This document shows positions 1 through 8,769 of a stretch of 64,000 nt of DNA, one piece after another; within the stretch, counting starts at the first letter, position 1; every line of letters begins with the position of its first letter. Location of the stretch: the NCBI GenBank assembly GCA_016432545.1, contig CP066694.1, forward strand, positions 1,371,206-1,435,205. Reading direction: 5' to 3'. Source of the DNA: an archaeon. GTDB lineage: Archaea > Thermoproteota > Nitrososphaeria > Nitrososphaerales > Gagatemarchaeaceae. A model generated the notes under the pieces. It made no database searches, had not been told where the DNA came from, and saw only the letters and a list, made by a program, of their open reading frames with translations. The position numbers and the translations under genes were made by a program.

Positions 1-374
1 TTGCCTCCGACGTTGATCTTCGTGTCCTTGGTGACGACTGACAATTCGCCTGTCAGCTCCGGATAGAGCGCCTGGAGCGAATAGTACAAGGCATTGCAGG
101 CCGCTCGGGAGGGTTCGCGGATGACGACCTGCCTCTCCCCTCTGCACAGTCTGTACTCGTGAATCGGGACTACCGTGCTCTTTCCTGTGCCAACATCGCC
201 GATGATCACAAAGTGGCCTGAGAAGTCAATCGAATTCAAGATCGAAAGAATGGGAAGCGGGGGCCCAGTTACCTTTCTCCTAACTGGGTGCAGTCCCCTG
301 GTCTCCCCCGAGAAGATCGAAGGATCGACGCGGTCCTGGTCAAGCTCCAATTCTTTCTCCTCCAATCTAGCCAT
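1..374 (-). CDS. DEAH-box (HrpA/RHA-like) helicase, N-terminal part
   Basis: This minus-strand gene runs off the left edge; about 124 codons of its 5' end are present. The start is ATG at 374, preceded by GGAGG only two bases upstream. The translation has a Walker A motif GDVGTGKST near residues 63-71, and about 25 residues later REPSRAACNALY, which matches motif Ia (TQPRRVAA-like) of DEAH/RHA superfamily 2 helicases. Such enzymes use NTP to remodel RNA or RNP. The DEAH box and later motifs lie outside the window, so RNA substrate and full length are unknown. The family call rests on two motifs. Confidence 0.7.
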   Translation of the reverse strand, partial: MARLEEKELELDQDRVDPSIFSGETRGLHPVRRKVTGPPLPILSILNSIDFSGHFVIIGDVGTGKSTVVPIHEYRLCRGERQVVIREPSRAACNALYYSLQALYPELTGELSVVTKDTKINVGG

Positions 375-586
375 CGCCTCCTTTGTTCGCCCCCGTGGGG
401 GCCAAGATAAACAGGCCACGGCAGGTCATCGGAGCAGTCAAGCGACCCACTTTCGTAGGGCGACTTCGCGATGTCGCTGCTCAGGTGCGAGACTGAGGCG
501 CGGTAAAGCCAAGCAAGGCTTCCGATGGATTGTTGTCCTCCCCAGCAGTTCGGCACCCGGATAACAAACGCATTCTCCGAAGAATC

Positions 587-594
587 GTTTTAAG
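587..594 (+). promoter_or_regulatory. TATA-like element upstream of the HprK/PEPCK-like gene
   Basis: GTTTTAAG lies 33-40 bases before the ATG at 627, the spacing expected for a nearly leaderless archaeal transcript. The rest of the 375-626 interval has no convincing gene on either strand and presumably also holds the promoter of the leftward helicase gene. Confidence 0.4.
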
Positions 595-626
595 CGGTCT
601 CGCGCGGCCCCGCTTCAGTCCTTTAG

Positions 627-1820
627 ATGGCGACGACGCAGCTGAACAACTACGTCACGCAGTCCAGGGCGAGGGTGAAGGGCAACAAGGCCACTCCCGC
701 CTCCGAGTTCCTGCCTCTGCTAGCCAGGGTCAAGACGACCCTTCGGAAGTCCGGCTCCAGGTCCCTCAAGGCAAACCTCAACGGGATCGTAGTAGAGCTC
801 ATCACGAACAGCGAGCACCAGGCATCCTTCTGGGCTGAAAACTGGTGGGCAGCCGACCCCTCGGTCCTTCCTCACGCCCAGATCTACTCTGTGACAGGGG
901 TCGAAGGCGTGGAACCGTCGGCCTTCTACTGCCCCGAGCTTCACACAGCCATCTTCGCGAACACCGAATACTATGGCCAGTGCAAGTCCTGGGCTCTCGG
1001 GATGGCCGCCGCCATACTGGAGCGGAACTTCAACACCCTCTCAATCCACGGGGCGACCGCCCTGTACAAGGGGAAGGGCGTCGTGATTATCGCCCCGACC
1101 GGTACGGGCAAGACGACCCACTCCTTCAAGATCTTCCTGAACCAGAGCGGAAAGATATGCGGCGACGACTGGGCGTACATCACTTTCCCCGACGTCCTTC
1201 CTGAGCGGCCGACCTCCCCTCTCGTCGCCAGACAGCCTGAGCGGGCGCTCTACATGCGCTCCGAGTCCCAGAAAGAGCAGGCCTGGTTGCGCGGCGTCTT
1301 CGACAGGTCGATGAACGAGAACGTGACGGTCAGAAAAGAGGACTGCGAGTTCCCCACCGGTGAGGACATGTGCTCGGCGACCAAAGGCAAGTGCGTCTTC
1401 AACGAGGGCATGCAGTGGTGCTACTACTCCTTCGGGAACTCGAGGGTCCTGGTCCAAAGAGACGAAATCCTGGGCCCTGAGAAGGTCGTCGACGAGGTTC
1501 CGGTAAACCTGGTAGTGCTACTGCGGCGAGACGACCACAGCCCGGCCGAGATGCGGCTTGAGCCCTCCCAGGCGATAGACATACTCCAGAAAGGGGAGTA
1601 CATGGTCCTACCTGGTGCCGGTCCGCGCGAAAAGTGGGGCACTATCTCGAACGAACCATGGTACAACCCATACCTGCTGGAGCTCGACAATTCACGCCAG
1701 GCCACGTTCTTCAGACAGATGTTCGAGACCTGGAAGATTCCCTGCATGATCCTCAACACCGGGGTCGAAGGGATAGCGCCCTCAAACCAGAGGATTCTCG
1801 CCGCGCTCGAGTCCGCTTGA
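627..1820 (+). CDS. HprK/PEPCK-like P-loop protein, function unknown
   Basis: The 397-residue protein has a Walker A motif APTGTGKT at about residues 156-163, within GVVIIAPTGTGKTTHS. It is followed by CGDDWAYI near 180, an acidic stretch where HPr kinase and PEP carboxykinase families place a metal-binding Asp pair, and by a beta strand LVVLLRRDD near 300. This order resembles the HprK C-terminal/PEPCK nucleotide-binding fold. The N-terminal 140 residues match nothing I recognise. It could be a small-molecule or protein kinase. Neighbouring genes give no substrate hint. The fold assignment is an inference from motif spacing. Confidence 0.55.
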   Translation: MATTQLNNYVTQSRARVKGNKATPASEFLPLLARVKTTLRKSGSRSLKANLNGIVVELITNSEHQASFWAENWWAADPSVLPHAQIYSVTGVEGVEPSAFYCPELHTAIFANTEYYGQCKSWALGMAAAILERNFNTLSIHGATALYKGKGVVIIAPTGTGKTTHSFKIFLNQSGKICGDDWAYITFPDVLPERPTSPLVARQPERALYMRSESQKEQAWLRGVFDRSMNENVTVRKEDCEFPTGEDMCSATKGKCVFNEGMQWCYYSFGNSRVLVQRDEILGPEKVVDEVPVNLVVLLRRDDHSPAEMRLEPSQAIDILQKGEYMVLPGAGPREKWGTISNEPWYNPYLLELDNSRQATFFRQMFETWKIPCMILNTGVEGIAPSNQRILAALESA

Positions 1821-1848
1821 GCAGACCTGGCGCAAGGGCCGTAAGTTC

Positions 1849-2697
1849 GTGGTGTGTGCCGACTTGATCGGTCTCGCCGAAGCCCTGCTCTTCGCAGTGG
1901 CGGCCGGGCTGATCGGGTCCATACTCGGCCTGGGCGGCGCCATGATCCTCACGCCGGTGCTTGTCTACTTCGGGGTCCCGATAAAGTACGCAATAGCTGC
2001 GAGCATGGTGGCGATCATCGCCACCTCCAGCGGCTCTGCTTCCTCCTACGTTCGCGACGGCCTCTCGAACGTCAGGGCCGCCTTCTTCCTCGAGCTCTTC
2101 ACCTCTGTGGGGGCGATAGTAGGCGCGGTCATAACCACCCTCGTCGCGCCTGCCTCCTTCCTCTACTTCCTCTTCGCGGGCTTCCTCGCGACCTCGTTCT
2201 ATGGACTGACCGGCCGCGTCAGGAGCCCTCCCGCCGGCCCTACGACCCAGGACGCGCTGTCCCAGTCCCTCAGCCTTGAGGGATCCTACCCCGACCGCGC
2301 TTCAGGCCAGGAGGTCCAGTACAAGCTGTCACGGCCGCTCCTGGCGGGGCCGGCAATGTTCGTAGCAGGCCTCGCAGCAGGGATGCTCGGGATCGGCGGA
2401 GGCGCCTTCAAGACAGCCGTCCAGGAGCTGATAATGGGCATGCCTTCCAAGGTCGCCACGGCCACGAGCAACTTCATGATCGGGATGACCGCTCTGGCAG
2501 GGGCCTCGGTGTACTTCTCATCGGGCCTCATCTACCTAGACTTGGCCGCCCCCCTCGCCATAGGGACGACCATCGGGGCCTTCGTCGGAGCGAGGTTCCT
2601 TCCCCGGCTCGAGGACAAGGCATTGCGGGTCCTGTTCCTCGTCGTGCTCGCGGTGTTGATGGTGGAGATGGTCTACAAGGGGCTCTCCCCTGCATGA
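1849..2697 (+). CDS. TauE/SafE family membrane permease
   Basis: This 282-residue polytopic protein has two homologous halves, each opening with a Gly-rich signature (GSILGLGGAMILTP near residue 23 and GMLGIGGGAFKT near 180) followed by a conserved xxAxATS helix. That is the pattern of TauE/SafE (formerly DUF81) transporters, which export sulfite, sulfoacetate or other organic anions. Hydrophobicity suggests about eight membrane segments. It starts at GTG 1849 and ends in a 4-base overlap with the following DUF1634 gene, so the two are co-translated. The substrate cannot be read from sequence. Confidence 0.85.
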   Translation: MVCADLIGLAEALLFAVAAGLIGSILGLGGAMILTPVLVYFGVPIKYAIAASMVAIIATSSGSASSYVRDGLSNVRAAFFLELFTSVGAIVGAVITTLVAPASFLYFLFAGFLATSFYGLTGRVRSPPAGPTTQDALSQSLSLEGSYPDRASGQEVQYKLSRPLLAGPAMFVAGLAAGMLGIGGGAFKTAVQELIMGMPSKVATATSNFMIGMTALAGASVYFSSGLIYLDLAAPLAIGTTIGAFVGARFLPRLEDKALRVLFLVVLAVLMVEMVYKGLSPA

Positions 2698-3068
2698 TCC
2701 ACTCCTCTTCCCTACAGGTTGGTATCGGCTGGATCCTTCGAGTGGGGGTCATAGCGAGCCTTGTCCTCGAGTCCGCGGGCCTTCTCCTGCGCTACGCCCA
2801 GACCGGCGACGCTTCCATCTCACTCACTCCCTACTGGCTGGCGAACAGCGGCAACTTCTTCGCCTTCCTCCAGTCGGCCCTCTCCTCCCTAGGAGGAGGT
2901 CTGACCTCGATTTCACTCATCGAGCTGGGCCTCGCAGTGCTGGTCCTGACCCCTTACGCACGGATGCTCGCCGCGCTCGTCTACTACTCCCTCGAGCGGG
3001 ACCGGAAGTACGTCGCAATCACCTTCACAGTCTTCCTAATCATCAACCTCGGACTCTTCCTGTTGTAG
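2694..3068 (+). CDS. DUF1634 small membrane protein, TauE partner
   Basis: The 124-residue protein has three predicted membrane helices (about 8-30, 75-95 and 103-124) and the layout of DUF1634, including the GLAVLVLTPYARML segment. DUF1634 genes commonly sit beside TauE permeases, as here, where the ATG overlaps the permease stop (ATGA). It is probably an accessory subunit of the exporter. No enzyme motif is visible. Confidence 0.8.
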   Translation: MIHSSSLQVGIGWILRVGVIASLVLESAGLLLRYAQTGDASISLTPYWLANSGNFFAFLQSALSSLGGGLTSISLIELGLAVLVLTPYARMLAALVYYSLERDRKYVAITFTVFLIINLGLFLL

Positions 3069-3108
3069 CAGTGAAACGATTTAGGACGCTCCGAGAAGCG
3101 CTCCTTCA

Positions 3109-3810
3109 GTGAGAACAAGAGTAGTCTTCTTCGACCTTGGCGGGACGCTCCTCGTCATGAGGAGGGACAAGATCTTCTCCCGGGTCCTCTCCGCCTCAGG
3201 ATTTACCGTCCCCCTTGAGTCCGTCCACAGAGCCTACGTGGGAAACGAGCCCTGGTGGCTCTCAAGGTACGGGAACCGCGAACTCACCCCTGATCAGACC
3301 GAGGAAGCCTACCGGGAGAAGGACGCGATGGTCTTCGCCGCACTATTCCCCGAAGAGCGGAAGGAGAAGGCGATAGAAGTCTCCAAGCTCGCACGCTCCA
3401 TGTGGCCCCAACTCGAGAAGGACATCCCGCTCGAACTCTACCCAGATGCAGAGCCAGTCATGGAGGAGCTGGTCAACGACGGATATTCAGTCGGCCTGGT
3501 CTCCAACGCTCCGCCGGACACCTCCAAAGTGGTAGAGTCTCTTGGCTTGGACAGGTACGCCTCGACCGTGGTCATCTCTGGGTTAGTCGGATGCTCGAAG
3601 CCGAGCCCGGAAATCTTCCGGATAGCGTTGCGCCGGGCCGGCTTCTCTCCCGAGGAGGCCGTGCATGTCGGTGACGTCTACGAAGCAGACGTGGTCGGAG
3701 CGCGGAGCGCAGGCATGCTGGGGGTTTTGATAGACCGAGACGATACGCAGTCGGGGCTCGAGTGTCCGAGAATCAGGTCGCTTCTCGACGTCTACAGACA
3801 CCTCGAGTGA
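3109..3810 (+). CDS. HAD-superfamily hydrolase
   Basis: The 233-residue protein shows haloacid dehalogenase motifs in order: motif I FFDLGGTL near residue 7 with the nucleophile Asp, motif II VSNAP near 127, motif III lysine in GCSKPSPEIF near 160, and motif IV HVGDVYEADVVGA near 184. The second motif I position is Gly rather than the usual Asp (DLGGT), a variant seen in several HAD subfamilies but one that alters the general acid. It starts at GTG 3109. The substrate is unknown; a phosphatase of small metabolites is the default expectation. Confidence 0.85.
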   Translation: MRTRVVFFDLGGTLLVMRRDKIFSRVLSASGFTVPLESVHRAYVGNEPWWLSRYGNRELTPDQTEEAYREKDAMVFAALFPEERKEKAIEVSKLARSMWPQLEKDIPLELYPDAEPVMEELVNDGYSVGLVSNAPPDTSKVVESLGLDRYASTVVISGLVGCSKPSPEIFRIALRRAGFSPEEAVHVGDVYEADVVGARSAGMLGVLIDRDDTQSGLECPRIRSLLDVYRHLE

Positions 3811-3824
3811 TGGGTCTAGCGCCC

Positions 3825-4649
3825 TCAAGTCGGAGAGTAGGTTGCGCAGAGGAGCCCGAAGTAGGAGGGAACTTGATACGAGATGAGCTCTCCAACCATC
3901 GGGACCACCGACTGAGCGCCTGCGAGCATCGCCATCTGCCATAGACTGTCCGGCTTGGCCTCCTCTACGAGGCTTGCAGGTATCTTCAACAGATCTCCCA
4001 GTCTGTTCCTTTTTACCAAGTCTACGACCAGAGCGTCGTACTCGGCCGCCCTCTCGCTGAACCCGTAAGGGCCATCCTTGCTGTGCGCATGGGCCTGGTC
4101 TGCGCTCGCGACGAAGGCGACCCTCCCCCTCGACTTCTGGACCACCCTGGCGAGGGCGGCTCCGAACTGGAAGTTGAGCCTCAGAGAGATGCCCCTCGAC
4201 GGCGTGACCACGAGCACTCTCGGCTTTGGCCTCGCACCCCTCATGAAAAACCACAGGGGGATCAAGGTGCCCCAGTCCATCGCAAGGTTGGAGAGAGGAC
4301 CTTCAAGCCCTCCATAGTTGGCACCGACGACCGGGAGACCAGCCCTTTCACCCTCTTCAATCACTTTCAATCCAAGCTCAACGTCGCACTTCGCTTTCAG
4401 CGCGACGCGCGCCTCGCCTTCCCTGACCTCACCCGAAGTGTTCTCTGAGACGACCACCCCGATGTGTTTGAGCAGTCTCAGGTTGTGCGGGCTGGCCAGC
4501 ACGATGGTGCTCGGCCTGGCCCTCTTCATCCTCTCCGCAAGCTCCCGCATTCCCCTGCGGGTCTCCGCGAAGAGCCTCGCCTTGTCTCCCGCCAGAGCCG
4601 GTATGACTTCTCCCCCGTGGGGAGCTATGCATCCATAGACGAGGGTCAT
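3825..4649 (-). CDS. Class III extradiol dioxygenase-like (LigB/Memo fold) protein
   Basis: The 274-residue protein carries family residues of the LigB superfamily: an N-terminal APHGG (candidate metal His near residue 10), SPHN near residue 53, DWGTLIPL near 132, and ADQAHAHSKDGPYGF near 195. The superfamily includes extradiol ring-cleaving dioxygenases, which use Fe(II), and Memo proteins of the AmmeMemoRadiSam set. The DWGTLIPL and DGPYGF segments favour the dioxygenase side. It is the last gene of a minus-strand set after the M20 hydrolase and the metallo-beta-lactamase protein. No aromatic pathway genes are near. Confidence 0.7.
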   Translation of the reverse strand: MTLVYGCIAPHGGEVIPALAGDKARLFAETRRGMRELAERMKRARPSTIVLASPHNLRLLKHIGVVVSENTSGEVREGEARVALKAKCDVELGLKVIEEGERAGLPVVGANYGGLEGPLSNLAMDWGTLIPLWFFMRGARPKPRVLVVTPSRGISLRLNFQFGAALARVVQKSRGRVAFVASADQAHAHSKDGPYGFSERAAEYDALVVDLVKRNRLGDLLKIPASLVEEAKPDSLWQMAMLAGAQSVVPMVGELISYQVPSYFGLLCATYSPT

Positions 4650-4674
4650 GTCTATCGAGTGTCTCTCGTGATAT

Positions 4675-5574
4675 TCAAGGATTCTTTTCGAGATAGTGTA
4701 GTATCCCCATCGCGGACGCCCTGATAGAGACCTGCGCGTACACAGGCAAGGCGGTCCCCTCTTTCGCTGCGACCTCCTCCTCGAGTTCCTTCGCCACCTC
4801 TTCCAGCTCAGCGCCTTGCGAATTCAGCTTCCTCACCTTGCCTACCCACTCCTCCACGAGCCTCCGAGTCTCTCCGATGACCCACGCGGGGTCGTCCCTC
4901 ACCCCGAAGTGGGGCACGAGGAGCTTGACTGGGTTCATTCTCGAGAGGGACTCGAGCGAGGAAGAGAGCCTCGGAGGGTCGAAGCTCGCCGGCGGGGTTG
5001 TGGGGATCAGCGAGCGGAACCCGGGATAGATGATGCCCACCGCGTCCGCGGTCGCCACCAACCCTGTCCCCTCTAACAGCACCGAGACCTGGTGCGGAGC
5101 GTGCCCCGGGGTGTAGACGACCCTCGCCCAGAGCCCCTCGCCGAGGTCTATGCGGCGCTCCTGCCCGACCGAAGTGACCCTCTCCGCGGGGATCGGGTCC
5201 GGGGAACCGTACAGAGCCATGATTGCAGGTCCGAAGACCCTCGTCGCGCTCTCCATCAGCCGGGCAGGGTCTACCAGGTGGGGGACCCCCCGCTCGTGGG
5301 CGACGACCTCCGCCTTGGGCATCGACTTCAACAGCCTCCCGGCCGCGCCCGCATGGTCCAAGTGTACATGGGTGGGGATGAGGTACCTGATCTCCTCCGC
5401 TGCGACACCTGCCTCCTCAAGGCCGGCGAGCACTGCCTGGTACGAAGAAGCGTACCCGCAGTCGATCAGCGTCGGGTTCGGGCCCTTGACGAGGTAAGCT
5501 GCTACTGTGCCCGGGACGCCCAGCGCGTGGGTGTCCAGAAGGTAGACCCTATCGGCGACCCTGGTCGCGTACAA
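4675..5574 (-). CDS. Metallo-beta-lactamase fold hydrolase
   Basis: The 299-residue protein has the signature THVHLDHAG near residues 68-76, a further metal His in YTPGHAPHQV near 155-164 and LVPHFGVRDD near 220. These fit a dinuclear-metal MBL-fold hydrolase of the glyoxalase II-like class. The C-terminal third is a helical extension. The gene lies 9 bases after the M20 amidohydrolase and 25 bases before the LigB-like gene on the same strand, suggesting one operon. The substrate is unknown; a thioester or lactone hydrolase is possible. Confidence 0.8.
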   Translation of the reverse strand: MYATRVADRVYLLDTHALGVPGTVAAYLVKGPNPTLIDCGYASSYQAVLAGLEEAGVAAEEIRYLIPTHVHLDHAGAAGRLLKSMPKAEVVAHERGVPHLVDPARLMESATRVFGPAIMALYGSPDPIPAERVTSVGQERRIDLGEGLWARVVYTPGHAPHQVSVLLEGTGLVATADAVGIIYPGFRSLIPTTPPASFDPPRLSSSLESLSRMNPVKLLVPHFGVRDDPAWVIGETRRLVEEWVGKVRKLNSQGAELEEVAKELEEEVAAKEGTALPVYAQVSIRASAMGILHYLEKNP

Positions 5575-5583
5575 ACCCCGCGC

Positions 5584-6786
5584 CTACGCGGGGCCCTTTG
5601 GGTTCCCGAACTCGTACGCCAGCGTCGCCAGGGAGGCGGTCCCGAGCTTCAAGACGTCCTCGTCGACCTTGAACTTCGAGCTGTGGTTCGGGTAGACGCA
5701 TCCCTTTGCCGGGTTGTCCGTTCCCAGGAAATAGAACGTCCCCGGAGCCTTCTGAAGGAACCTCGAGAAGTCCTCTCCTCCCAGGATCGCTTCTATCTTC
5801 TTGACCTTCGTCCCCGGGATCTTCTTCAGGACGCGGACGGCCAATTCCGTCGCCTTGGGGTCGTTGACGGTGACCGGGTAGGCGTCCTTCTCGAACTCGA
5901 CCTCGGCGGTCGCACCGAACGCTGCCGTCACGCGCTTTGCTACCTCCTCCACCTTCGTCTTTGCCCTCTTCCTCGTAGCCTCGTCGAGGGTCCTGATGGT
6001 GCCGTCGAGGGTGGCCACGTCCGGTATGATGTTCTCCTTGGTCCCGGAGTGCACCGCCCCGATCGAGATGACGAATGGCCTCACCGGGTCGATCATCCTC
6101 GAGGAGACGCCCTGCAGCGCAAGTATGACGTGGGCGGCGACGTAGATCGGGTCGATGGTCTCATGAGGCGCAGAGCCGTGCCCGCCCCTCCCCACGATCT
6201 TCACCCTGAACGTGTCCGGAGCAGCTGCGATCGCCCCCTCCCTGAGCCCGAACTCCCCAGACTTCCTCTCGCTGTCGATGTGCAGCCCGAAGACGAAATC
6301 GACCTTGGGGTCCCTCATCACCCCGTCCTCGATCATCGGCTTCGCCCCTCCGCGCCCTCCGTGTTCCTCGGCCGGCTGGAACATGAACTTGACAGTCCCG
6401 TACAGGTCCTTCCTATGCCCGGCGAGAATCTTCGCCGCTCCGAGCAGCATCGCCACGTGCGTGTCGTGCCCGCATGCGTGCATCACTCCCTTCTCCTTGG
6501 ACCTGAACTCCACGTCAGCAAGCTCCTCGAGCGGGAGCGCATCCATGTCCGCCCTTAGTGCAACGACTCTTCCCTTCTTCCCCCCCTTCAGAATCCCGAG
6601 GACGCCCGTCCCACCGACTCCACGCCTAACCTCTATTCCCATCGAGTCCAGCATCTCGGCGACGAGCTTCGCCGTCTCCTTCTCCTGATATGCCAGCTCC
6701 GGCCTCTGGTGAACGGTCCTCCTCGTCTTGATTATCTCAGGCTCGATCCTCTTCGCGTCCGCGAGGAAGTCCACGGTGGCGCCCAC
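5584..6786 (-). CDS. M20-family metal-dependent amidohydrolase
   Basis: This is a 400-residue zinc aminoacylase/carboxypeptidase of the amidohydrolase branch of M20. Visible motifs are RRTVHQRPEL near the N-terminus, the metal site HACGHDTHVAML near 105, PAEEHGG near 140, and a central dimerisation domain with GRGGHGSAPH. I choose GTG at 6786, because codons further upstream overlap the divergent promoter and look non-coding. The family hydrolyses N-acyl amino acids or related amides. It is the first gene of the three-gene minus-strand set. Confidence 0.85.
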   Translation of the reverse strand: MGATVDFLADAKRIEPEIIKTRRTVHQRPELAYQEKETAKLVAEMLDSMGIEVRRGVGGTGVLGILKGGKKGRVVALRADMDALPLEELADVEFRSKEKGVMHACGHDTHVAMLLGAAKILAGHRKDLYGTVKFMFQPAEEHGGRGGAKPMIEDGVMRDPKVDFVFGLHIDSERKSGEFGLREGAIAAAPDTFRVKIVGRGGHGSAPHETIDPIYVAAHVILALQGVSSRMIDPVRPFVISIGAVHSGTKENIIPDVATLDGTIRTLDEATRKRAKTKVEEVAKRVTAAFGATAEVEFEKDAYPVTVNDPKATELAVRVLKKIPGTKVKKIEAILGGEDFSRFLQKAPGTFYFLGTDNPAKGCVYPNHSSKFKVDEDVLKLGTASLATLAYEFGNPKGPA

Positions 6787-6797
6787 CGACCGTCGCT

Positions 6798-6805
6798 CAT
6801 AAAAG
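6798..6805. promoter_or_regulatory. Divergent promoter element
   Basis: CATAAAAG sits between the divergent M20 hydrolase (start 6786) and DUF429 gene (start 6832). On the plus strand it lies about 30 bases before ATG 6832. On the minus strand the complementary CTTTTATG lies about 12-20 bases before GTG 6786, closer than usual. Confidence 0.4.
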
Positions 6806-6831
6806 CTCTCATTTCCTCGAGTTGAACCGAC

Positions 6832-7452
6832 ATGAGGACCCCCGTCGTAGTGGGACTCGACCTGGCCGGGAGCGAACGGCGCGACACCGGCTTCTGCTCG
6901 ATGGACTCCGCGATGCGATGCACGACGAAGGTCCTTCACTCCGACGGAGAAATCATGGCCTCCACCCTCGCGGCAAGACCGAAGGTCGTGAGCATCGACG
7001 CGCCGCTCTTCCTCCCGAAGGGGCGCCTAAGCCTCGACGTGAAGGGCCCTCCGCATTTCAGGGAGTGCGACAAGGAACTCCTCAGGATGCACATCAAATT
7101 CTTCCCCATATCGCTGGGCCCGATGCGGATGCTGACCAAGCGGGGGATGGCGCTACGGGCCCAACTCGAAGGAGCTGGCCTGGAGGTGGTCGAGAGCTTC
7201 CCGGGGGCCATCCAGGACCTGCTAGGCATGCCGCGCAAGCAGGCGGGCCTTGAGAAGCTGTCGCGGGCGCTGAAGCGATATGGCATCGGGTTCTCCTCTC
7301 GCACTTCGAGGACCCACGACGAGCTAGATGCCGTCACCTCGGCCCTGGTCGGCCTGATGTACCTCAAGGGCGAGTACCGTGCGATCGGCGACCCGGAAGA
7401 GGGTCTGATGATACTGCCCGCGACTGGTTCTGACCGCGAACAAGTCGTATGA
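6832..7452 (+). CDS. DUF429 protein, predicted RNase H-like fold
   Basis: The 206-residue protein begins VVVGLDLAGSERRDTGF, the Asp-bearing first strand of DUF429, then has VSIDAPLFLP near 56 and a C-terminal acidic segment THDELDAVTSALVG near 160. These three acidic clusters are the features that led to prediction of an RNase H-like nuclease fold for this family. The biochemical role is not established. The ATG follows a TATA element at leaderless spacing. Confidence 0.75.
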   Translation: MRTPVVVGLDLAGSERRDTGFCSMDSAMRCTTKVLHSDGEIMASTLAARPKVVSIDAPLFLPKGRLSLDVKGPPHFRECDKELLRMHIKFFPISLGPMRMLTKRGMALRAQLEGAGLEVVESFPGAIQDLLGMPRKQAGLEKLSRALKRYGIGFSSRTSRTHDELDAVTSALVGLMYLKGEYRAIGDPEEGLMILPATGSDREQVV

Positions 7453-7504
7453 ACATCCCTCGATTGGGCTCAACCTTTTAGCCGAACCTTCCCTTCGCTC
7501 CGCT

Positions 7505-8092
7505 ATGGCGCTGTCGGACGCGGCCAAAACCGGCGCCGCGATCTTCGTCGGGGCAGTCCAGTTTGGCATCTTCCTGGTAGTCGCCGAGGCGCTCTACCCG
7601 GAATACAGCGTGTACGGCAACGCAATCAGCGACCTGGGGGCCAACTGTACGGACGGAGTTTGTGTCATACAGCCCTCCTCTTCACTGGTGTTCGAAGCAT
7701 CGGTGATAATTCTCGGCCTGCTCGTAATCACTGGAGCATACTACTTCATGCGGGCCTTCAAGTGGAAGCCCGGCGCAGCAATCGTCGGGATCGCCGGGCT
7801 CGGGGCCGTCGGCGTAGGCCTCTTCCCAGAGACGACTGGGGCGGTCCACGGCATCTTCTCCCTGATCACGTTCCTCTTCGCAGGCCTCTCGGCGCTCGTC
7901 GTCGCACGATTCCAAAGGAAGCCGATGTTCTACTTCTCCATCATCCTTGGATCTCTGACGCTGGTGGCCCTCCTGCTCTACGCAAGCAAGCTCTACCTGG
8001 GCCTCGGTCAGGGCGGAATGGAGCGGATGGTCGCGTACCCCGCCCTCCTCTGGGCCGTCGGGTTCGGCGGCCACCTGATGAACCTGGACTGA
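7505..8092 (+). CDS. DUF998 membrane protein
   Basis: The 195-residue protein has about six hydrophobic helices and the DUF998 signature: a first helix, then YSVYGNAISDLG near residue 37, and a second loop FPETTGAVHGIFS near 113. The role of the family is unknown. The ATG at 7505 is preceded by an AT-rich CCTTTTAGCC about 25 bases upstream. It stands alone between plus- and minus-strand neighbours. Confidence 0.75.
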   Translation: MALSDAAKTGAAIFVGAVQFGIFLVVAEALYPEYSVYGNAISDLGANCTDGVCVIQPSSSLVFEASVIILGLLVITGAYYFMRAFKWKPGAAIVGIAGLGAVGVGLFPETTGAVHGIFSLITFLFAGLSALVVARFQRKPMFYFSIILGSLTLVALLLYASKLYLGLGQGGMERMVAYPALLWAVGFGGHLMNLD

Positions 8093-8111
8093 GCGGCGAG
8101 GGCTCAGGGCT

Positions 8112-8654
8112 CTACGCGCCCGGCGTGGAGTAGGGCGTGACCAGAAGGAACGCCTTGTACGAATGGCTCTTGTTCAGATACTCGACGAGGATGCCTGCCG
8201 ATGGGTCCGTATGCGCCGACGTAGCAGGCGCATAGTTGAGGCCCCCGATGGACTCGGTCGCAATCTCCTGTGCGCCGCCCGGGAACGTCATCCTGAACCT
8301 GATGAAAGCTCCAAGTGCGCTCGAGTTGGAGGTGGTTGTCACTGTCCCGGTCGGACAGACCGAGTCGGTCACAGAACAGAGCGTCTGGAACTTGACCCCC
8401 ACGAACGTAATCGACGTGTTCTTGATGTAGGTGAAGCCCTCCTGCTGGAAGACCATCAGGTCCGAAACCTCTTCTGCAAAGTAGAGCGTCCCCGCGACCT
8501 CGATGTAGAACTGTTTCTCTCCCTGCGTCGAAGTCGTTGGCCCCCGGCCAGGGATCCAAGCCTCCCAATAGTATGCGGCTACGGCCCCGGCTACAAGGAC
8601 TATGACCACGGCGGCGGCCACAAGGTTGTACTTCAAATTGGCAAAGTCGAGCAT
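8112..8654 (-). CDS. Membrane-anchored extracellular protein, unknown
   Basis: The 180-residue protein has an N-terminal anchor (about residues 13-33, after a short positively charged start) followed by a Thr/Ser-rich linker and a beta-rich domain containing two Cys about six residues apart (LCSVTDSVC), which could form a disulfide outside the cell. N-glycosylation sequons occur several times. No family is recognised. The N-terminal YNLVAAA motif recurs in the membrane protein at 16605-16940. Confidence 0.6.
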   Translation of the reverse strand: MLDFANLKYNLVAAAVVIVLVAGAVAAYYWEAWIPGRGPTTSTQGEKQFYIEVAGTLYFAEEVSDLMVFQQEGFTYIKNTSITFVGVKFQTLCSVTDSVCPTGTVTTTSNSSALGAFIRFRMTFPGGAQEIATESIGGLNYAPATSAHTDPSAGILVEYLNKSHSYKAFLLVTPYSTPGA

Positions 8655-8769
8655 GCTGGCGCTTTTAACGGTGTGGTTTCACCTGCATTAGAGTTGCGGC
8701 AAACGCGCATCTTGTGACGCTCCTCCGAATGTTCGACGAGTAGCCCTACCCTCCCTGCGCAAACGAGAG

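Noticed and set aside
5092-6558. Long plus-strand open frame (488 codons) opposite the M20 and MBL genes
   Set aside because: Arg/Val/Asp-rich composition typical of an antisense shadow in GC-rich DNA; both opposite genes have clear catalytic motifs.
6787-6939. Upstream extension of the M20 hydrolase to ATG 6939
   Set aside because: It overlaps the divergent DUF429 gene and its promoter, and encodes a non-conserved Arg/Gly-rich stretch.
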